A stretch of 64,000 bases of DNA from an uncultured Bacilli bacterium (GCA_934098515.1 CAKOOK010000002.1:41322-105321), one strand, 5' to 3'; positions 7,559 to 16,416 are shown, counted from the first letter of the stretch. Notes: generated from the sequence alone by a model not told the origin. Numbers and translations: made by a program.

Positions 7559-9411
7559 TTGTTATACTCCTTCTTCAAATAAACAGCAAGTACTGAAATA
7601 TCTACCGGATTAACTCCACTAATTCTAGACGCCTGTGCTAAAGTAAGCGGTCTAACTAATTTAAGTTTTTGTCTAGCCTCGCTTGCTAAATTCTTAATCT
7701 TATCATAATCAATATCAGCAGGAATCTCTTTTTCCTCAAGTTTTAATAACTTATTAGCTTCCTGATATTCTTTATTAATATAACCTTCATACTTAACAAA
7801 AAACTCAGCCTGCTCCAGTACATCCTTATCATATTCTTTAATTAAATTGCCTCTTAAATAATCTATAATTTTAACCTCTGGTCTCTTTAATAAATCATAA
7901 AGACTATAACCTGTTGATAAATTATCCTTTAAATAACTTAAAGCCTCCGGAAGTGTATTTTTACTAACCCTAGCATTTTTAAGTTCATCAAGAAGTGTAT
8001 TAATCGCCTTTTCCTTAATAAGAAGTTTACTATATCTTTCTTCATCAATTAATCCAGCCTCATATCCATACTTTCTAAGTCTCAAATCGGCATTATCATG
8101 ACGAAGTATTAACCTGAATTCAGCCCTAGAAGTTAGTAATCTATAAGGTTCTTTAGTACCCTTAGTAACTAAATCATCAACTAAAACTCCAATATAAGAT
8201 TCATTTCTTTTAAGTATTAATGGTTTCTCACCTTTTAACATCAATCCCGCATTAATTCCAGCAATAATACCTTGACCAGCAGCCTCTTCATAACCACTAG
8301 TACCATTTATCTGCCCAGCAGTAAATAAATTCTTTAATACCTTAGTTTCCAAAGAAGGATTTAATTGTAACGGATTAATCGCATCATACTCAATAGCATA
8401 AGCATACTTCTTAATAACCGCATGCTCCAACCCTACCAAACTATGTACCATCTCTTCTTGAACATCAACTGGCATACTCGTTGAAAATCCCTGTAAATAC
8501 AAATCATCATAATATAAACTTTCTGGCTCTAAAAATAACTGATGACGCTCTCTATCTGCAAATCTAACAACCTTATCCTCAATTGAAGGACAATATCTTG
8601 GACCAATACCTTCTGCATAACCACCATACATAGCAGATCTAGACAAATTATCTCTTATAATCTTATGTGTATCTTGATTAGTATAAACTATATAACACTT
8701 TTCCTGCTTATCTTTATCATAAAATGGTCCATTATCAAAACTAAAAGTCCAATAACAATCATCACCACACTCTTCACTAAGCTTAGAAAAATCAACACTA
8801 CTTCTCTCAATTCTTTGAGGTGTACCAGTCTTTAATCTTTGAATTTCAAATCCATAATCAGCGAGCTTTCTACTTAAATTATTACTTCTTCTCTCTCCAT
8901 GAGGTCCTTCATATTTAAAAGTATCACCAACTAATATCTTACTATTTAAATAAGTACCAGTAGTTAAAATAACCGCTTTAGAATTTATTGTATTTCCATT
9001 TTCTAATATTACACCGGTTACAGTATTATCATTAACAATTAAATCTTCAACCATAGCTTCCATAATTGTTAAATTAGGAGTATTTTCCAACTTTTCAAGC
9101 ATAACTCTAGGATAAGTAATCTTATCAGCTTGCGCTCTTAAAGATCTAACAGCCGGACCCTTAGCATTATTAAGCATCTTAATTTGAATATGGGTTTCAT
9201 CTGCAACCTTACCCATTAAACCACCTAAAGCATCTATCTCTCTAACAACAATACCCTTAGCAGTTCCACCAATAGATGGATTACATGGCATATCCGCAAT
9301 ATTCTTCTTATTAGCAGAAATTAAAAGCGTTTTTAACCCCATAACCGCAGTAGCATGCGCAGCTTCACATCCAGCATGACCACCACCAACAACTATAACA
9401 TTATAATTCAT
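7555..9411 (-). CDS. mnmG: tRNA uridine 5-carboxymethylaminomethyl modification enzyme, FAD subunit
   Basis: 618 residues. With MnmE it builds cmnm5 at wobble U34 of several tRNAs. N-terminal FAD-binding fold VIVVGGGHAGCEAA (about 4-17), the family motif NPSIGGTAKG, and LTSRAEFRLILRHDNAD in the second half. The start is set at 9411, six bases after AGGTGA, instead of an upstream in-frame ATG at 9435 that would lie inside mnmE. Spacing to mnmE is 8 bp and the stop overlaps rsmG. Confidence 0.97.
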   Translation of the reverse strand: MNYNVIVVGGGHAGCEAAHATAVMGLKTLLISANKKNIADMPCNPSIGGTAKGIVVREIDALGGLMGKVADETHIQIKMLNNAKGPAVRSLRAQADKITYPRVMLEKLENTPNLTIMEAMVEDLIVNDNTVTGVILENGNTINSKAVILTTGTYLNSKILVGDTFKYEGPHGERRSNNLSRKLADYGFEIQRLKTGTPQRIERSSVDFSKLSEECGDDCYWTFSFDNGPFYDKDKQEKCYIVYTNQDTHKIIRDNLSRSAMYGGYAEGIGPRYCPSIEDKVVRFADRERHQLFLEPESLYYDDLYLQGFSTSMPVDVQEEMVHSLVGLEHAVIKKYAYAIEYDAINPLQLNPSLETKVLKNLFTAGQINGTSGYEEAAGQGIIAGINAGLMLKGEKPLILKRNESYIGVLVDDLVTKGTKEPYRLLTSRAEFRLILRHDNADLRLRKYGYEAGLIDEERYSKLLIKEKAINTLLDELKNARVSKNTLPEALSYLKDNLSTGYSLYDLLKRPEVKIIDYLRGNLIKEYDKDVLEQAEFFVKYEGYINKEYQEANKLLKLEEKEIPADIDYDKIKNLASEARQKLKLVRPLTLAQASRISGVNPVDISVLAVYLKKEYNK

Positions 9412-9419
9412 AAATTCAC

Positions 9420-10775
9420 CTACTTTCCTAAACAAAACCTAGAAAATAACTCATCTAATAAATCATCATCATAAGTTTTACCAATAACTTTACCTAATAA
9501 ATCATAAGCATCTTTAATATCAATCGTATACATATCAATTGGTACTCCAGTATAAGTATTATTTACTGCTCCATTTATACTAGCAAGAGCTAGCTTAACC
9601 AAAGAAATCTGTCTTGCATTAGATAAAAATGAATAATCACTAGTCTCTAACTCGTTAATCTTAAATAACTCTATAATTTTATTTTTCAAAGATTCTAATC
9701 CGGAAGACTCAATAGTATTTCCATAAACTAAAATATCTTTATCAATACCATCATAATTATTACTACTATCTAAATCATTCTTATTGACAAAAACTAACTT
9801 TTTATCTTTTAAAGATTTTATAAATTCTAAAGTTTCATTATCTAACTTTTCACTATTATCTAAAACATAAATTCTCAAATCAGCATTTTCTGCACTTTCT
9901 AAACTCTTTTGTACACCTATCTTTTCAACCACATCATCGGTTTCTCTAATACCAGCAGTATCAATAAAATTTAACACAATACCATCTAAAATAACTTTGC
10001 CTTCAATAACATCTCTAGTAGTTCCTGGAATATTTGTTACAATTGCTTTATTTTCTTCTAGTAAACCATTTAAAATACTACTCTTTCCAGCATTAGGTTT
10101 ACCTATTAAAGCAATATTAATTCCATTTTTAATCATCTTACCATTACTAGAATTACGTACTAACTCATCTAATTCTGCACTTATTTTTTCAAGTTTTGGT
10201 CTTATAGTAGACTCGGTATACTCCTCAGCCTCCTCATACTCTGGAAAATCTATATTAACTTCAATCTCTGCTTGCAAAGAAAGTAATTCCTTTCTAATAC
10301 CATCAATTTTAGGAGTTAACTTACCACTAATTTGATTAATTGCAAGCTTTCTAGCTTTCTCACTTTCTGCTTCAATAATGTCTTCAACCCCTTCAGCCTG
10401 AGTTAAATCTATTCTGCCATTTAAAAAAGCTCTCTTAGTAAACTCACCAGGCTCTGCTAATCTGCACCCATTATTTAAAAGAAGCTCAAGCACTCTATCA
10501 GTAGTTGTAATTCCTCCATGAACATTAATCTCTACAACATCTTCACACGTAAAAGTTTTAGGAGCTCTCATTACAGATACTAACACCTCATCTATAACTT
10601 CATCACCAGACACAATATGACCATAAGAAATAGTATGAGAATTCACTTTCTCCAAATCCTTACCCTTAAATATTGAATTAACTATTTTAATTGCATCTAC
10701 TCCACTACATCTTACAATAGAAATAGCCCCAGTTCCAACAGCAGTAGACACTGCACAAATTGTAGAATTATCCAT
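9420..10775 (-). CDS. mnmE: tRNA modification GTPase MnmE
   Basis: 451 residues. Folate-binding N-terminal domain, helical domain, and an inserted G domain with GKPNAGKSS (P-loop, about 227-235), GTTRDV, DTAGIRE and NKND; ends in the catalytic C-terminal signature FCLGK (FCIGK type). Partner of MnmG in U34 modification. First gene of the leftward operon, with an extended -10 promoter at 10801-10809. Confidence 0.97.
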   Translation of the reverse strand: MDNSTICAVSTAVGTGAISIVRCSGVDAIKIVNSIFKGKDLEKVNSHTISYGHIVSGDEVIDEVLVSVMRAPKTFTCEDVVEINVHGGITTTDRVLELLLNNGCRLAEPGEFTKRAFLNGRIDLTQAEGVEDIIEAESEKARKLAINQISGKLTPKIDGIRKELLSLQAEIEVNIDFPEYEEAEEYTESTIRPKLEKISAELDELVRNSSNGKMIKNGINIALIGKPNAGKSSILNGLLEENKAIVTNIPGTTRDVIEGKVILDGIVLNFIDTAGIRETDDVVEKIGVQKSLESAENADLRIYVLDNSEKLDNETLEFIKSLKDKKLVFVNKNDLDSSNNYDGIDKDILVYGNTIESSGLESLKNKIIELFKINELETSDYSFLSNARQISLVKLALASINGAVNNTYTGVPIDMYTIDIKDAYDLLGKVIGKTYDDDLLDELFSRFCLGK

Positions 10776-10800
10776 GACAAAAACTCCTCTTCTAGTGCGT

Positions 10801-10809
10801 ATTATAGCA
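10801..10809 (-). promoter_or_regulatory. Extended -10 promoter for the mnmE-mnmG-rsmG-noc operon
   Basis: Minus-strand TGCTATAAT 26-34 bases upstream of the mnmE ATG. No good -35, which is usual for extended -10 promoters. Confidence 0.5.
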
Positions 10810-10824
10810 CAATTCTCTTAAAAA

Positions 10825-10852
10825 TAAAAAAAGACTATTTCTAATCTTTTTT
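10825..10852 (-). terminator. Terminator after khpB
   Basis: On the minus strand AAAAAGATTA pairs with TAGTCTTTTT around GAAA (one G-U pair) and runs into T residues. It overlaps the last khpB codons and separates the rpmH-khpB unit from the mnmE operon. Confidence 0.6.
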
Positions 10853-11452
10853 TGGCTTTACAATAATATGTCTATTAGGTTCTTCACCTTCACTAATTGT
10901 CGTTACTCCCTTAAAATCAGTAAGAACATTATGAACAATACGTCTTTCATAAGAATTCATATTATCCATAACAACTTCTCTACCAGTATTTCTAACTTCA
11001 CGTGCAATATTCTTAGCAAGTCTTTCTAAATGACTAACTTGCTTATCCTTATAATCAGAAGCATCTAAATTTAAATAAGGATATACACCAATTTTTGCAA
11101 AAACAGCAGCTTTACAAACAGCAGTTAGTGCAGTAAGTGTCTGTCCATTCTTTCCAATTAATATAGGATTATTATTTGAATACATCTTAATATTAATTTG
11201 TTTATCTCTAATATTAGATTCAAACTTAACCTCAAGACCCATCTCAGTTAATAAAGTATTTAAATACTCTTTAATAAAATCTAAGATATCTGTATTTAAA
11301 TAAACATGATATTTAGTAGTTCCAGCCTTAAAAAGTTTACCCTTTACTTCTTCTTTTTTATAAACAAAATCATTCTCAGTAACATTTAAATCTTCTAAAA
11401 CTTTCTTTATTACAACCTCTTGGTCTTTTCCCTCATAAACATACTCTTTCAT
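10841..11452 (-). CDS. khpB: RNA-binding protein KhpB (Jag/EloR)
   Basis: 203 residues. Jag-N domain (about 1-50), KH domain with the loop ILIGKNGQT (about 96-105), and C-terminal R3H domain with ERRIVHNVL. KhpB with KhpA binds many small transcripts and affects cell elongation in related Firmicutes. It follows yidC with a one-base gap, the standard spoIIIJ-jag arrangement. Confidence 0.95.
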   Translation of the reverse strand: MKEYVYEGKDQEVVIKKVLEDLNVTENDFVYKKEEVKGKLFKAGTTKYHVYLNTDILDFIKEYLNTLLTEMGLEVKFESNIRDKQINIKMYSNNNPILIGKNGQTLTALTAVCKAAVFAKIGVYPYLNLDASDYKDKQVSHLERLAKNIAREVRNTGREVVMDNMNSYERRIVHNVLTDFKGVTTISEGEEPNRHIIVKPKKD

Positions 11453-11453
11453 A

Positions 11454-12380
11454 TTAACTTCTCCTTTTACTTACAATATAATTTTGAATTACACTAAATC
11501 CATTAGTAACAATCCAATATAGTGCAATTGCTGTTGGTAAACTAAATGAAGCAATTGAGATAAACACTATCATAAATCCAGTCATAAACTTCATCTGTTG
11601 TTGTTGCTCAGTGCTACCTGCACTCTTCATATTAAATGATAAAGACAAATAAGTAGTTAATATAATAAGCAAAATCAAAATAATATAATAATAATTACCA
11701 CTCTTTAAAGCAACTAAAGGTGTTGTACCTAATTGGAATGCTCCAAGATACTCTTCAAATATTGCAGGAATTCTGTTAATTGCTTCTAAAAACGCAAAGA
11801 ATATAGGAAGCTGAATAAAACTCATTAAACAACTACCAACCGGACTAATATTATACTTCTTATAAATAGCAAGCATCTCCTGACTCTTCTGCATCATTGC
11901 ATCATTATCAGTTCTATTTTTATACTTTTCTTCAAGTCTATTTAGATCTTTTTGAGCCTTTTGCATATTTTGACTTTGCTTAGTAGCTTTAATTGAAAAT
12001 GGCATCAAAATTAATCTAATAAGTAATCCAACAATCATTACAGATACACCATAACTTTTAACAAGTGTACCTAATTTAACAATTATCCAAGCAAGAGGCA
12101 TAACAAAGAATTGAACCCATAATCCATTATAATTTTTACTATCATAAATCTTAATATCTTCACACTTAGGTAAATTATCCAAATTAACATCTAAATTGTC
12201 TTTATATTTTTCATAAATACTAGCTAAATCATCATCACTAGGCTTACATAAAATATTTGATGGTAAACTCTGTCCAGTGACTTCATACACAACACGTTTT
12301 TTGTTATCATCTGCAATATATTTAGTACAACCACCAAGTAACATAATCATTGCACATAACAATATCATCTTCTTTTTCAT
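11454..12380 (-). CDS. yidC: Membrane protein insertase YidC (SpoIIIJ/OxaA1 type)
   Basis: 308 residues with a lipoprotein signal peptide (lipobox LLGGC, Cys at residue 18) and the 60KD_IMP/Oxa1 core of five membrane segments, including LIRLILMPFSIKATKQSQNMQ with the conserved groove Arg and a C-terminal ALYWIVTNGFSVIQNYI. It inserts small membrane proteins together with or without SecYEG. The start at 12380 follows AGGTGA and overlaps the rnpA stop by one base (TAATG). Confidence 0.95.
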   Translation of the reverse strand: MKKKMILLCAMIMLLGGCTKYIADDNKKRVVYEVTGQSLPSNILCKPSDDDLASIYEKYKDNLDVNLDNLPKCEDIKIYDSKNYNGLWVQFFVMPLAWIIVKLGTLVKSYGVSVMIVGLLIRLILMPFSIKATKQSQNMQKAQKDLNRLEEKYKNRTDNDAMMQKSQEMLAIYKKYNISPVGSCLMSFIQLPIFFAFLEAINRIPAIFEEYLGAFQLGTTPLVALKSGNYYYIILILLIILTTYLSLSFNMKSAGSTEQQQQMKFMTGFMIVFISIASFSLPTAIALYWIVTNGFSVIQNYIVSKRRS

Positions 12381-12706
12381 TATTTCACCTTTTTTATTAA
12401 ATTTAAGAAACAATCTTCCATTTCTCTATAATCTATTGTATCACAACTTTTCCTAATTAAAAGCACATAATCATAGTTTTGATTAAATTTATCATAATTG
12501 TTCCTTATTATATTACGTAACCTTCTCTTATATAAATTTCTCTTATAAGCTTTTCCAAACTTATTACCAATAGCAATCCCAATTCTTACATTATCAAGTT
12601 TCTTTTCCTTTTTATATAATACAAAAAAATTGTTACTTATTCCTTTAGAATTCTTAAAAAAATCATCAAATTCTAACTTACTCTTTATTCTAATTTCTTC
12701 TTTCAT
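12380..12706 (-). CDS. rnpA: Ribonuclease P protein component
   Basis: 108 residues, basic. The RNR signature appears as KRNLYKRRLRNIIR (about 53-66), after FGKAY. Binds the RNase P RNA and the tRNA 5' leader. Normal place between rpmH and yidC. A hairpin with a T-run in front of it (12725-12745) may lower its expression relative to L34. Confidence 0.94.
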   Translation of the reverse strand: MKEEIRIKSKLEFDDFFKNSKGISNNFFVLYKKEKKLDNVRIGIAIGNKFGKAYKRNLYKRRLRNIIRNNYDKFNQNYDYVLLIRKSCDTIDYREMEDCFLNLIKKVK

Positions 12707-12724
12707 AACTCACCCATATAGAAT

Positions 12725-12745
12725 AAAAACCACTGTACGTGGCTT
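12725..12745 (-). terminator. Weak terminator-like hairpin between rpmH and rnpA
   Basis: Minus strand: CCAC and GTGG around GTACA, extended by G-U and A-U pairs and followed by TTTTT. It would allow partial read-through, giving more rpmH than rnpA mRNA. Confidence 0.5.
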
Positions 12746-12866
12746 ATTTACATAAAACTTTGCGTCCTTTTGCTCTACGTCTATTTAAAATATTACTAGC
12801 TTTTCTTGCAAAAAAACCAAACTTTTTCTTCATTTTACGATTATTAGGTTGAAAAGTTCTCTTCAT
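12744..12866 (-). CDS. rpmH: 50S ribosomal protein L34
   Basis: 40 residues, beginning MKRTFQPNNRKMKKKFGFF and ending RRRAKGRKVLCK, so both conserved ends of L34 are present. GGAGGTG lies eight bases before the ATG. Most L34 proteins have about 44-46 residues; the missing residues fall in the middle, where others have STKNGRKVL. First gene of rpmH-rnpA-yidC-khpB, divergent from dnaA across the origin. Confidence 0.95.
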   Translation of the reverse strand: MKRTFQPNNRKMKKKFGFFARKASNILNRRRAKGRKVLCK

Positions 12867-12902
12867 AAAAAATTGCACCTCCACATCAAATTTAGCGTTT
12901 TT

Positions 12903-12931
12903 ATTATATTATATTAAAGGCTGCAAGTCAA
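12903..12931 (-). promoter_or_regulatory. Promoter of rpmH-rnpA-yidC-khpB
   Basis: Minus strand: -35 TTGACT (12926-12931), 17-bp spacer, -10 TATAAT (12903-12908), about 37 bp before the rpmH ATG. Confidence 0.75.
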
Positions 12932-13043
12932 TAAAAAGTTAACCTTCAATTTATTAAAAAAATATCAAATAAAAAAATCTAACAAAAAATATAATTTTTA
13001 AATTTATAAAAAAGCAAAATTAGTAAATCCTAAATTATCAAAA

Positions 13044-13203
13044 AGTGGAAAATGTTTATATCTTTTTTTATTGTTAATTGTAATTTGTGGATATTGTTGA
13101 AAACTCACTCTAGACTATATAAATAAAAGGTTTGCATGTTGATAAAATGTTGAAAAAATTGTCGAATTTAATTTTTTTCATTTTCTCTCTTTATTTTTCC
13201 ACA
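13044..13203. promoter_or_regulatory. DnaA-box-like cluster upstream of dnaA
   Basis: Compared with TTATNCACA: 13086-13094 TGTGGATAT (inverted, 8/9), 13195-13203 TTTTCCACA (8/9), 13044-13052 AGTGGAAAA (inverted, 7/9). None is perfect. Confidence 0.5.
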
Positions 13204-13252
13204 GACTTGATTTAAAATAGAACTATCAAAAACGAAGGACCGGGGTGAGGTA

Positions 13253-14605
13253 ATGAAACATAATGTAAATTGGAATGATATTCTAGAAGTAATACAAAGC
13301 AAACTAAATCCATTATCTTATGATACCTGGTTCAAAGAAACTAAACTAATTGGCATTAAAAACAATACCATACAAATAGAAGTTCCAATGGAATTTCATA
13401 AAAAAATTCTTAATCAAACATATTATGATTTAATCGAAGAAATAGTAAGTACAGTAACCGGAACATCTTATGACATTGAATTCTTATCATCAGAAGAAAT
13501 AAAACCTCTTGAAATCCTTGAATTAGATAAAGTAGAAGAGCCAGAAAATGAGAATTTAAATTCAAACCTTAAACCAGAATACACATTCGAAAATTTTGTA
13601 ATAGGGGATAGTAATAGATTTGCTCAACTAGCAGCACTAGCCGTAGCAGAACAACCAGGAAAAATCTATAACCCATTATTTATATACGGTAAAAGTGGCC
13701 TAGGAAAAACCCACTTAATGCATGCAATCGGTAACTATATAGTACAAAAATCAAATAAAAAAGTTCTATACGTTACAAGTGAAGAATTCATATCAGACTT
13801 CATTGGAATTAATAAAAAAGACGAAAACAACTACGATATAGTAAGTCAATTTAAAGAAAAATATCGAAACATAGATATCTTAATGATAGATGACATCCAG
13901 TTCCTTGGTGGAGCAGCTAAAACTCAGCAAGAATTCTTCCATACATTTACAAATCTCTATGACTCAAATAAACAAATTATTATTAGTTCAGACCGTTCCC
14001 CAGACGACTTAAAACTTCTTGAAGAGAGGTTACTAACAAGATTTAGATGGGGGCTAACAGCTAACATCGAACCACCAGATTTTGAACTTAGATGTAAAAT
14101 TCTTAAAGATAAAATGACTGGACACGAAGTTGCTAAAATGGTTCCAAATGAAGTAATAGAGTACATTGCAACAAACTGTGAAAACGATGTTAGACACTTA
14201 GAAGGTGCTATAACAAGACTATATGCTTATGCAGCAATGATGGGCCCTAAAGAAATTAACCTTGAATTTGCCGTAGATGCCCTTAAAGATTACATTGGTA
14301 AATCAATATATATAACCAACGACATTCAAAAAATTCAAAAAGCCGTCGCTGATTACTATCACATAACAATTGAAGATTTAAAAAGTAAAAAAAGAACATC
14401 AAACATCAATTATCCAAGACAAATTGCTATGTATCTGTGCCGAATGACAACATCTGAAACAATCATAAAAATAGGACTAGAATTTGGTAATCGTGATCAT
14501 TCGACAGTTTTACACTCATATGATAAAATAAATAATGAAATTCAAAATGATGAAAACAACATAAGACAAGTAATAGAGGATATAAAAAACAAAATTGTTA
14601 ATTAA
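13253..14605 (+). CDS. dnaA: Chromosomal replication initiator DnaA
   Basis: 450 residues in the usual four domains: DnaA-N with SYDTWFKETK (I), a short acidic linker (II, about 85-105), AAA+ domain with Walker A GKSGLGKTH (about 144-152), Walker B LMIDDIQF and LLTRFRWGL (III), and the DNA-binding domain with GNRDHSTVLHSYDKI (IV). ATP-bound DnaA opens oriC. A strong GGTGAGG site precedes the ATG. DnaA-box-like sites flank the gene on both sides. Confidence 0.98.
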   Translation: MKHNVNWNDILEVIQSKLNPLSYDTWFKETKLIGIKNNTIQIEVPMEFHKKILNQTYYDLIEEIVSTVTGTSYDIEFLSSEEIKPLEILELDKVEEPENENLNSNLKPEYTFENFVIGDSNRFAQLAALAVAEQPGKIYNPLFIYGKSGLGKTHLMHAIGNYIVQKSNKKVLYVTSEEFISDFIGINKKDENNYDIVSQFKEKYRNIDILMIDDIQFLGGAAKTQQEFFHTFTNLYDSNKQIIISSDRSPDDLKLLEERLLTRFRWGLTANIEPPDFELRCKILKDKMTGHEVAKMVPNEVIEYIATNCENDVRHLEGAITRLYAYAAMMGPKEINLEFAVDALKDYIGKSIYITNDIQKIQKAVADYYHITIEDLKSKKRTSNINYPRQIAMYLCRMTTSETIIKIGLEFGNRDHSTVLHSYDKINNEIQNDENNIRQVIEDIKNKIVN

Positions 14606-14718
14606 AAAAGTTTTGCACAAACAATACACATCAAATTTTTCCCATAATTGTGGAGAAAAAAAGACTTATTAACATTTTCAACAGCAATAATAATAAAAAA
14701 AAGAAAGAAGGAATAAAA
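14606..14718 (+). promoter_or_regulatory. dnaA-dnaN intergenic DnaA-box cluster (oriC, right part, possible unwinding element)
   Basis: Box-like 9-mers at 14611-14619 (TTTTGCACA, 8/9), 14622-14630 (CAATACACA, 7/9) and 14649-14657 (TGTGGAGAA, inverted, 8/9). An A/T-only tract with TAATAATAA (14688-14696) follows. With the upstream cluster this makes a bipartite origin as in B. subtilis, where unwinding occurs in this interval. Confidence 0.5.
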
Positions 14719-15834
14719 ATGAAATTATTGATTGAAAAAAATATTATTTTAGAAAGCTTAAGTAACGTAATGAGAGCTATCTCACCAAGAAATATAATTC
14801 CAATATTAAACGGAGTATTATTTGAACTAACAGAAGAAGGGCTATACCTAACTGCAAGTGATAGTGATTTAGTTATTAAAAACTTTATTCCTAAAGAAAA
14901 CATTAAAAACATCACAGAAACTGGAAAAACAGTAATTCAAAGTAAATACTTACTAGACATCATCAGAAAAATGCCTAATACAGATATTAATATTGAAGTA
15001 CTAGAAGACTTAAAAGTAATAATTAGTACAGAAAACACTATGTATAATTTAAATTGTTTAAATATAGAAGATTATCCACAAATAAATCTAGAAGAAACCA
15101 AAAATCCCATTATTATAGAAAGCGATGTACTAAAAAAGATTATTTCCCAAACAATATTTGCAATCTCAACACAAGAATCAAGACCATTACTTACAGGTTT
15201 AAACTTCAAAATAACTGGTAATGTACTAGAATGTATTGCTACTGATTCTTATCGTCTAGCTAAAAAAACTATAATTTTAGATAAAGAATATGATTCATGC
15301 AACATAGTAATCCCTGGTAAAAACATTAATGAATTTGATAAACTACTTACTACAAACGAAAATGTGGAAATACATACATTTAGTAACAAAATTTTATTTA
15401 AATATAATGGATATTTATTTCAATCAAGCTTATTAAATGGAACTTATCCAAATACTTCTAACTTAATACCAAATGAATTTAGCATTATTTTAACAACATC
15501 TTTAGATAAATACTTCAGTGCTATAGATAGAGCAGCACTTCTTACTCAAAGTAAAGAAAAAAACATTGTAAAAATGGAAACAAGAAATAATGAATTAATC
15601 GTTTCTTCATACGCCAGTGAAATTGGAAAATCTGAAGAAAGCGTAGAAGTAGACAAAAACACATCAGAAGACATATCTATCTCATTTAGTTCAAAATACA
15701 TGTTAGAAGCCCTAAGAACATTTGAAGAGGAAGAATTACTAATATTCCTAAACTCAGATTCTAAGCCAATAGTACTTAAATCTGTTAAAGATGAATCATT
15801 AATTCAATTAATATTACCAATTAAAACGTACTAA
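14719..15834 (+). CDS. dnaN: DNA polymerase III beta subunit (sliding clamp)
   Basis: 371 residues with three clamp domains; typical stretches are NIIPILNGVLFEL near the N-terminus and ATDSYRLAKK in the middle, with a C-terminal VLKSVKDESLIQLILPIK. The ring dimer tethers polymerase III to DNA. The start at 14719 follows GAAGGA; an upstream in-frame ATG (14650) would add 23 low-complexity residues and is rejected. Confidence 0.97.
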   Translation: MKLLIEKNIILESLSNVMRAISPRNIIPILNGVLFELTEEGLYLTASDSDLVIKNFIPKENIKNITETGKTVIQSKYLLDIIRKMPNTDINIEVLEDLKVIISTENTMYNLNCLNIEDYPQINLEETKNPIIIESDVLKKIISQTIFAISTQESRPLLTGLNFKITGNVLECIATDSYRLAKKTIILDKEYDSCNIVIPGKNINEFDKLLTTNENVEIHTFSNKILFKYNGYLFQSSLLNGTYPNTSNLIPNEFSIILTTSLDKYFSAIDRAALLTQSKEKNIVKMETRNNELIVSSYASEIGKSEESVEVDKNTSEDISISFSSKYMLEALRTFEEEELLIFLNSDSKPIVLKSVKDESLIQLILPIKTY

Positions 15835-15858
15835 AAGTGGGAAAAATCTCACTTTTTA
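15833..15858 (+). terminator. Terminator after dnaN
   Basis: AAAAGTG pairs with CACTTTT, extended inward by G-U and G-C, then a T-rich run. Separates dnaA-dnaN from the ComK gene. Confidence 0.65.
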
Positions 15859-15864
15859 TTTTTT

Positions 15865-15900
15865 TGTGCATAATTCGACATTTTTCGACAAATTTCGACA
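15865..15900 (+). repeat. Perfect DnaA box followed by three 10-bp-phased TTCGACA repeats
   Basis: TGTGCATAA (15865-15873) is an exact inverted match to TTATNCACA. Directly after it TTCGACA occurs three times at exact 10-bp intervals (15874-15880, 15884-15890, 15894-15900), so all copies face the same side of the helix. The array ends about 40 bp before the ComK start. An inverted copy lies at 13160-13166 upstream of dnaA. The protein that reads it is unknown. Confidence 0.6.
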
Positions 15901-15940
15901 AACCACCTGTGCTATAACTAAAAGCAAGGGGGTGAAGTAC

Positions 15941-16384
15941 ATGAAAGATTACAATATTAATAAAAACACACTTGCACTAATGCCATATGGTAAAAACAAA
16001 TCATTAGTTTTTGAAAAACACAAATATTATATAGTTAACCAAAAAGTAAATAAACTAATGGATGAAAGTTGTCGTTATAACGGAAGCACCATTGAAGGAA
16101 GAGCTAAAGGAACAGAATCGTTAACAGGAATTTCTTATAAAGCTCCAATTATTGTTAAAGAAGAAGAGAATATTATATTTTTTCCAACGTGCTCACCAAG
16201 GCTAAAAGAATGTTCTTGGATTAATGCAGGTAATATCAGTAATATCTATAAGAAAAAAGACCGATGTTTAGTTGAATTTTATAACAAAGAAACTTTAGAA
16301 TTTGATATATCTTATAACATTATGAATAATCAATTAAGCAAATCACTATTATTAGAAAAAAAGTTTAAAAAAAGAGGCAAATAA
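15941..16384 (+). CDS. comK: ComK-family competence transcription factor
   Basis: 147 residues from the ATG at 15941, four bases after AAGGGGGTGA. The core aligns with Bacillus ComK: DESCRYNGSTIEGRAKGT matches the SCRFFGSSYAGRKAGT region, followed by SYKAPIIV, IIFFPT, CSWIN and DISYNIMNNQL. In Bacillus ComK switches on DNA-uptake genes by binding AT boxes. It is about 45 residues shorter than B. subtilis ComK; the missing part is the C-terminal tail. It takes the place between dnaN and recF that yaaA holds in other Firmicutes. Three phased repeats and a DnaA box lie in front, a terminator behind, so it is its own transcription unit. Confidence 0.87.
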   Translation: MKDYNINKNTLALMPYGKNKSLVFEKHKYYIVNQKVNKLMDESCRYNGSTIEGRAKGTESLTGISYKAPIIVKEEENIIFFPTCSPRLKECSWINAGNISNIYKKKDRCLVEFYNKETLEFDISYNIMNNQLSKSLLLEKKFKKRGK

Positions 16385-16397
16385 CGCCTTTTTTTAT
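16368..16397 (+). terminator. Terminator after the ComK gene
   Basis: AGGC and GCCT around AAATAAC, extended by A-U and one G-U pair, followed by seven T. Confidence 0.65.
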
Positions 16398-16416
16398 TTT
16401 ATAACCCATTAAATTA

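Larger units (their letters stand above)
12867..13252. other. Origin region upstream of dnaA (oriC, left part)
   Basis: 386 bp, very AT-rich, without a gene. Contains the rpmH promoter, runs of A/T (12950-13020), three DnaA-box-like 9-mers between 13044 and 13203, and one inverted copy of TTCGACA (13160-13166) that recurs upstream of the ComK gene. I see no clear sigmaA promoter for dnaA. Position between rpmH and dnaA is the classical Firmicute origin. Confidence 0.8.
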
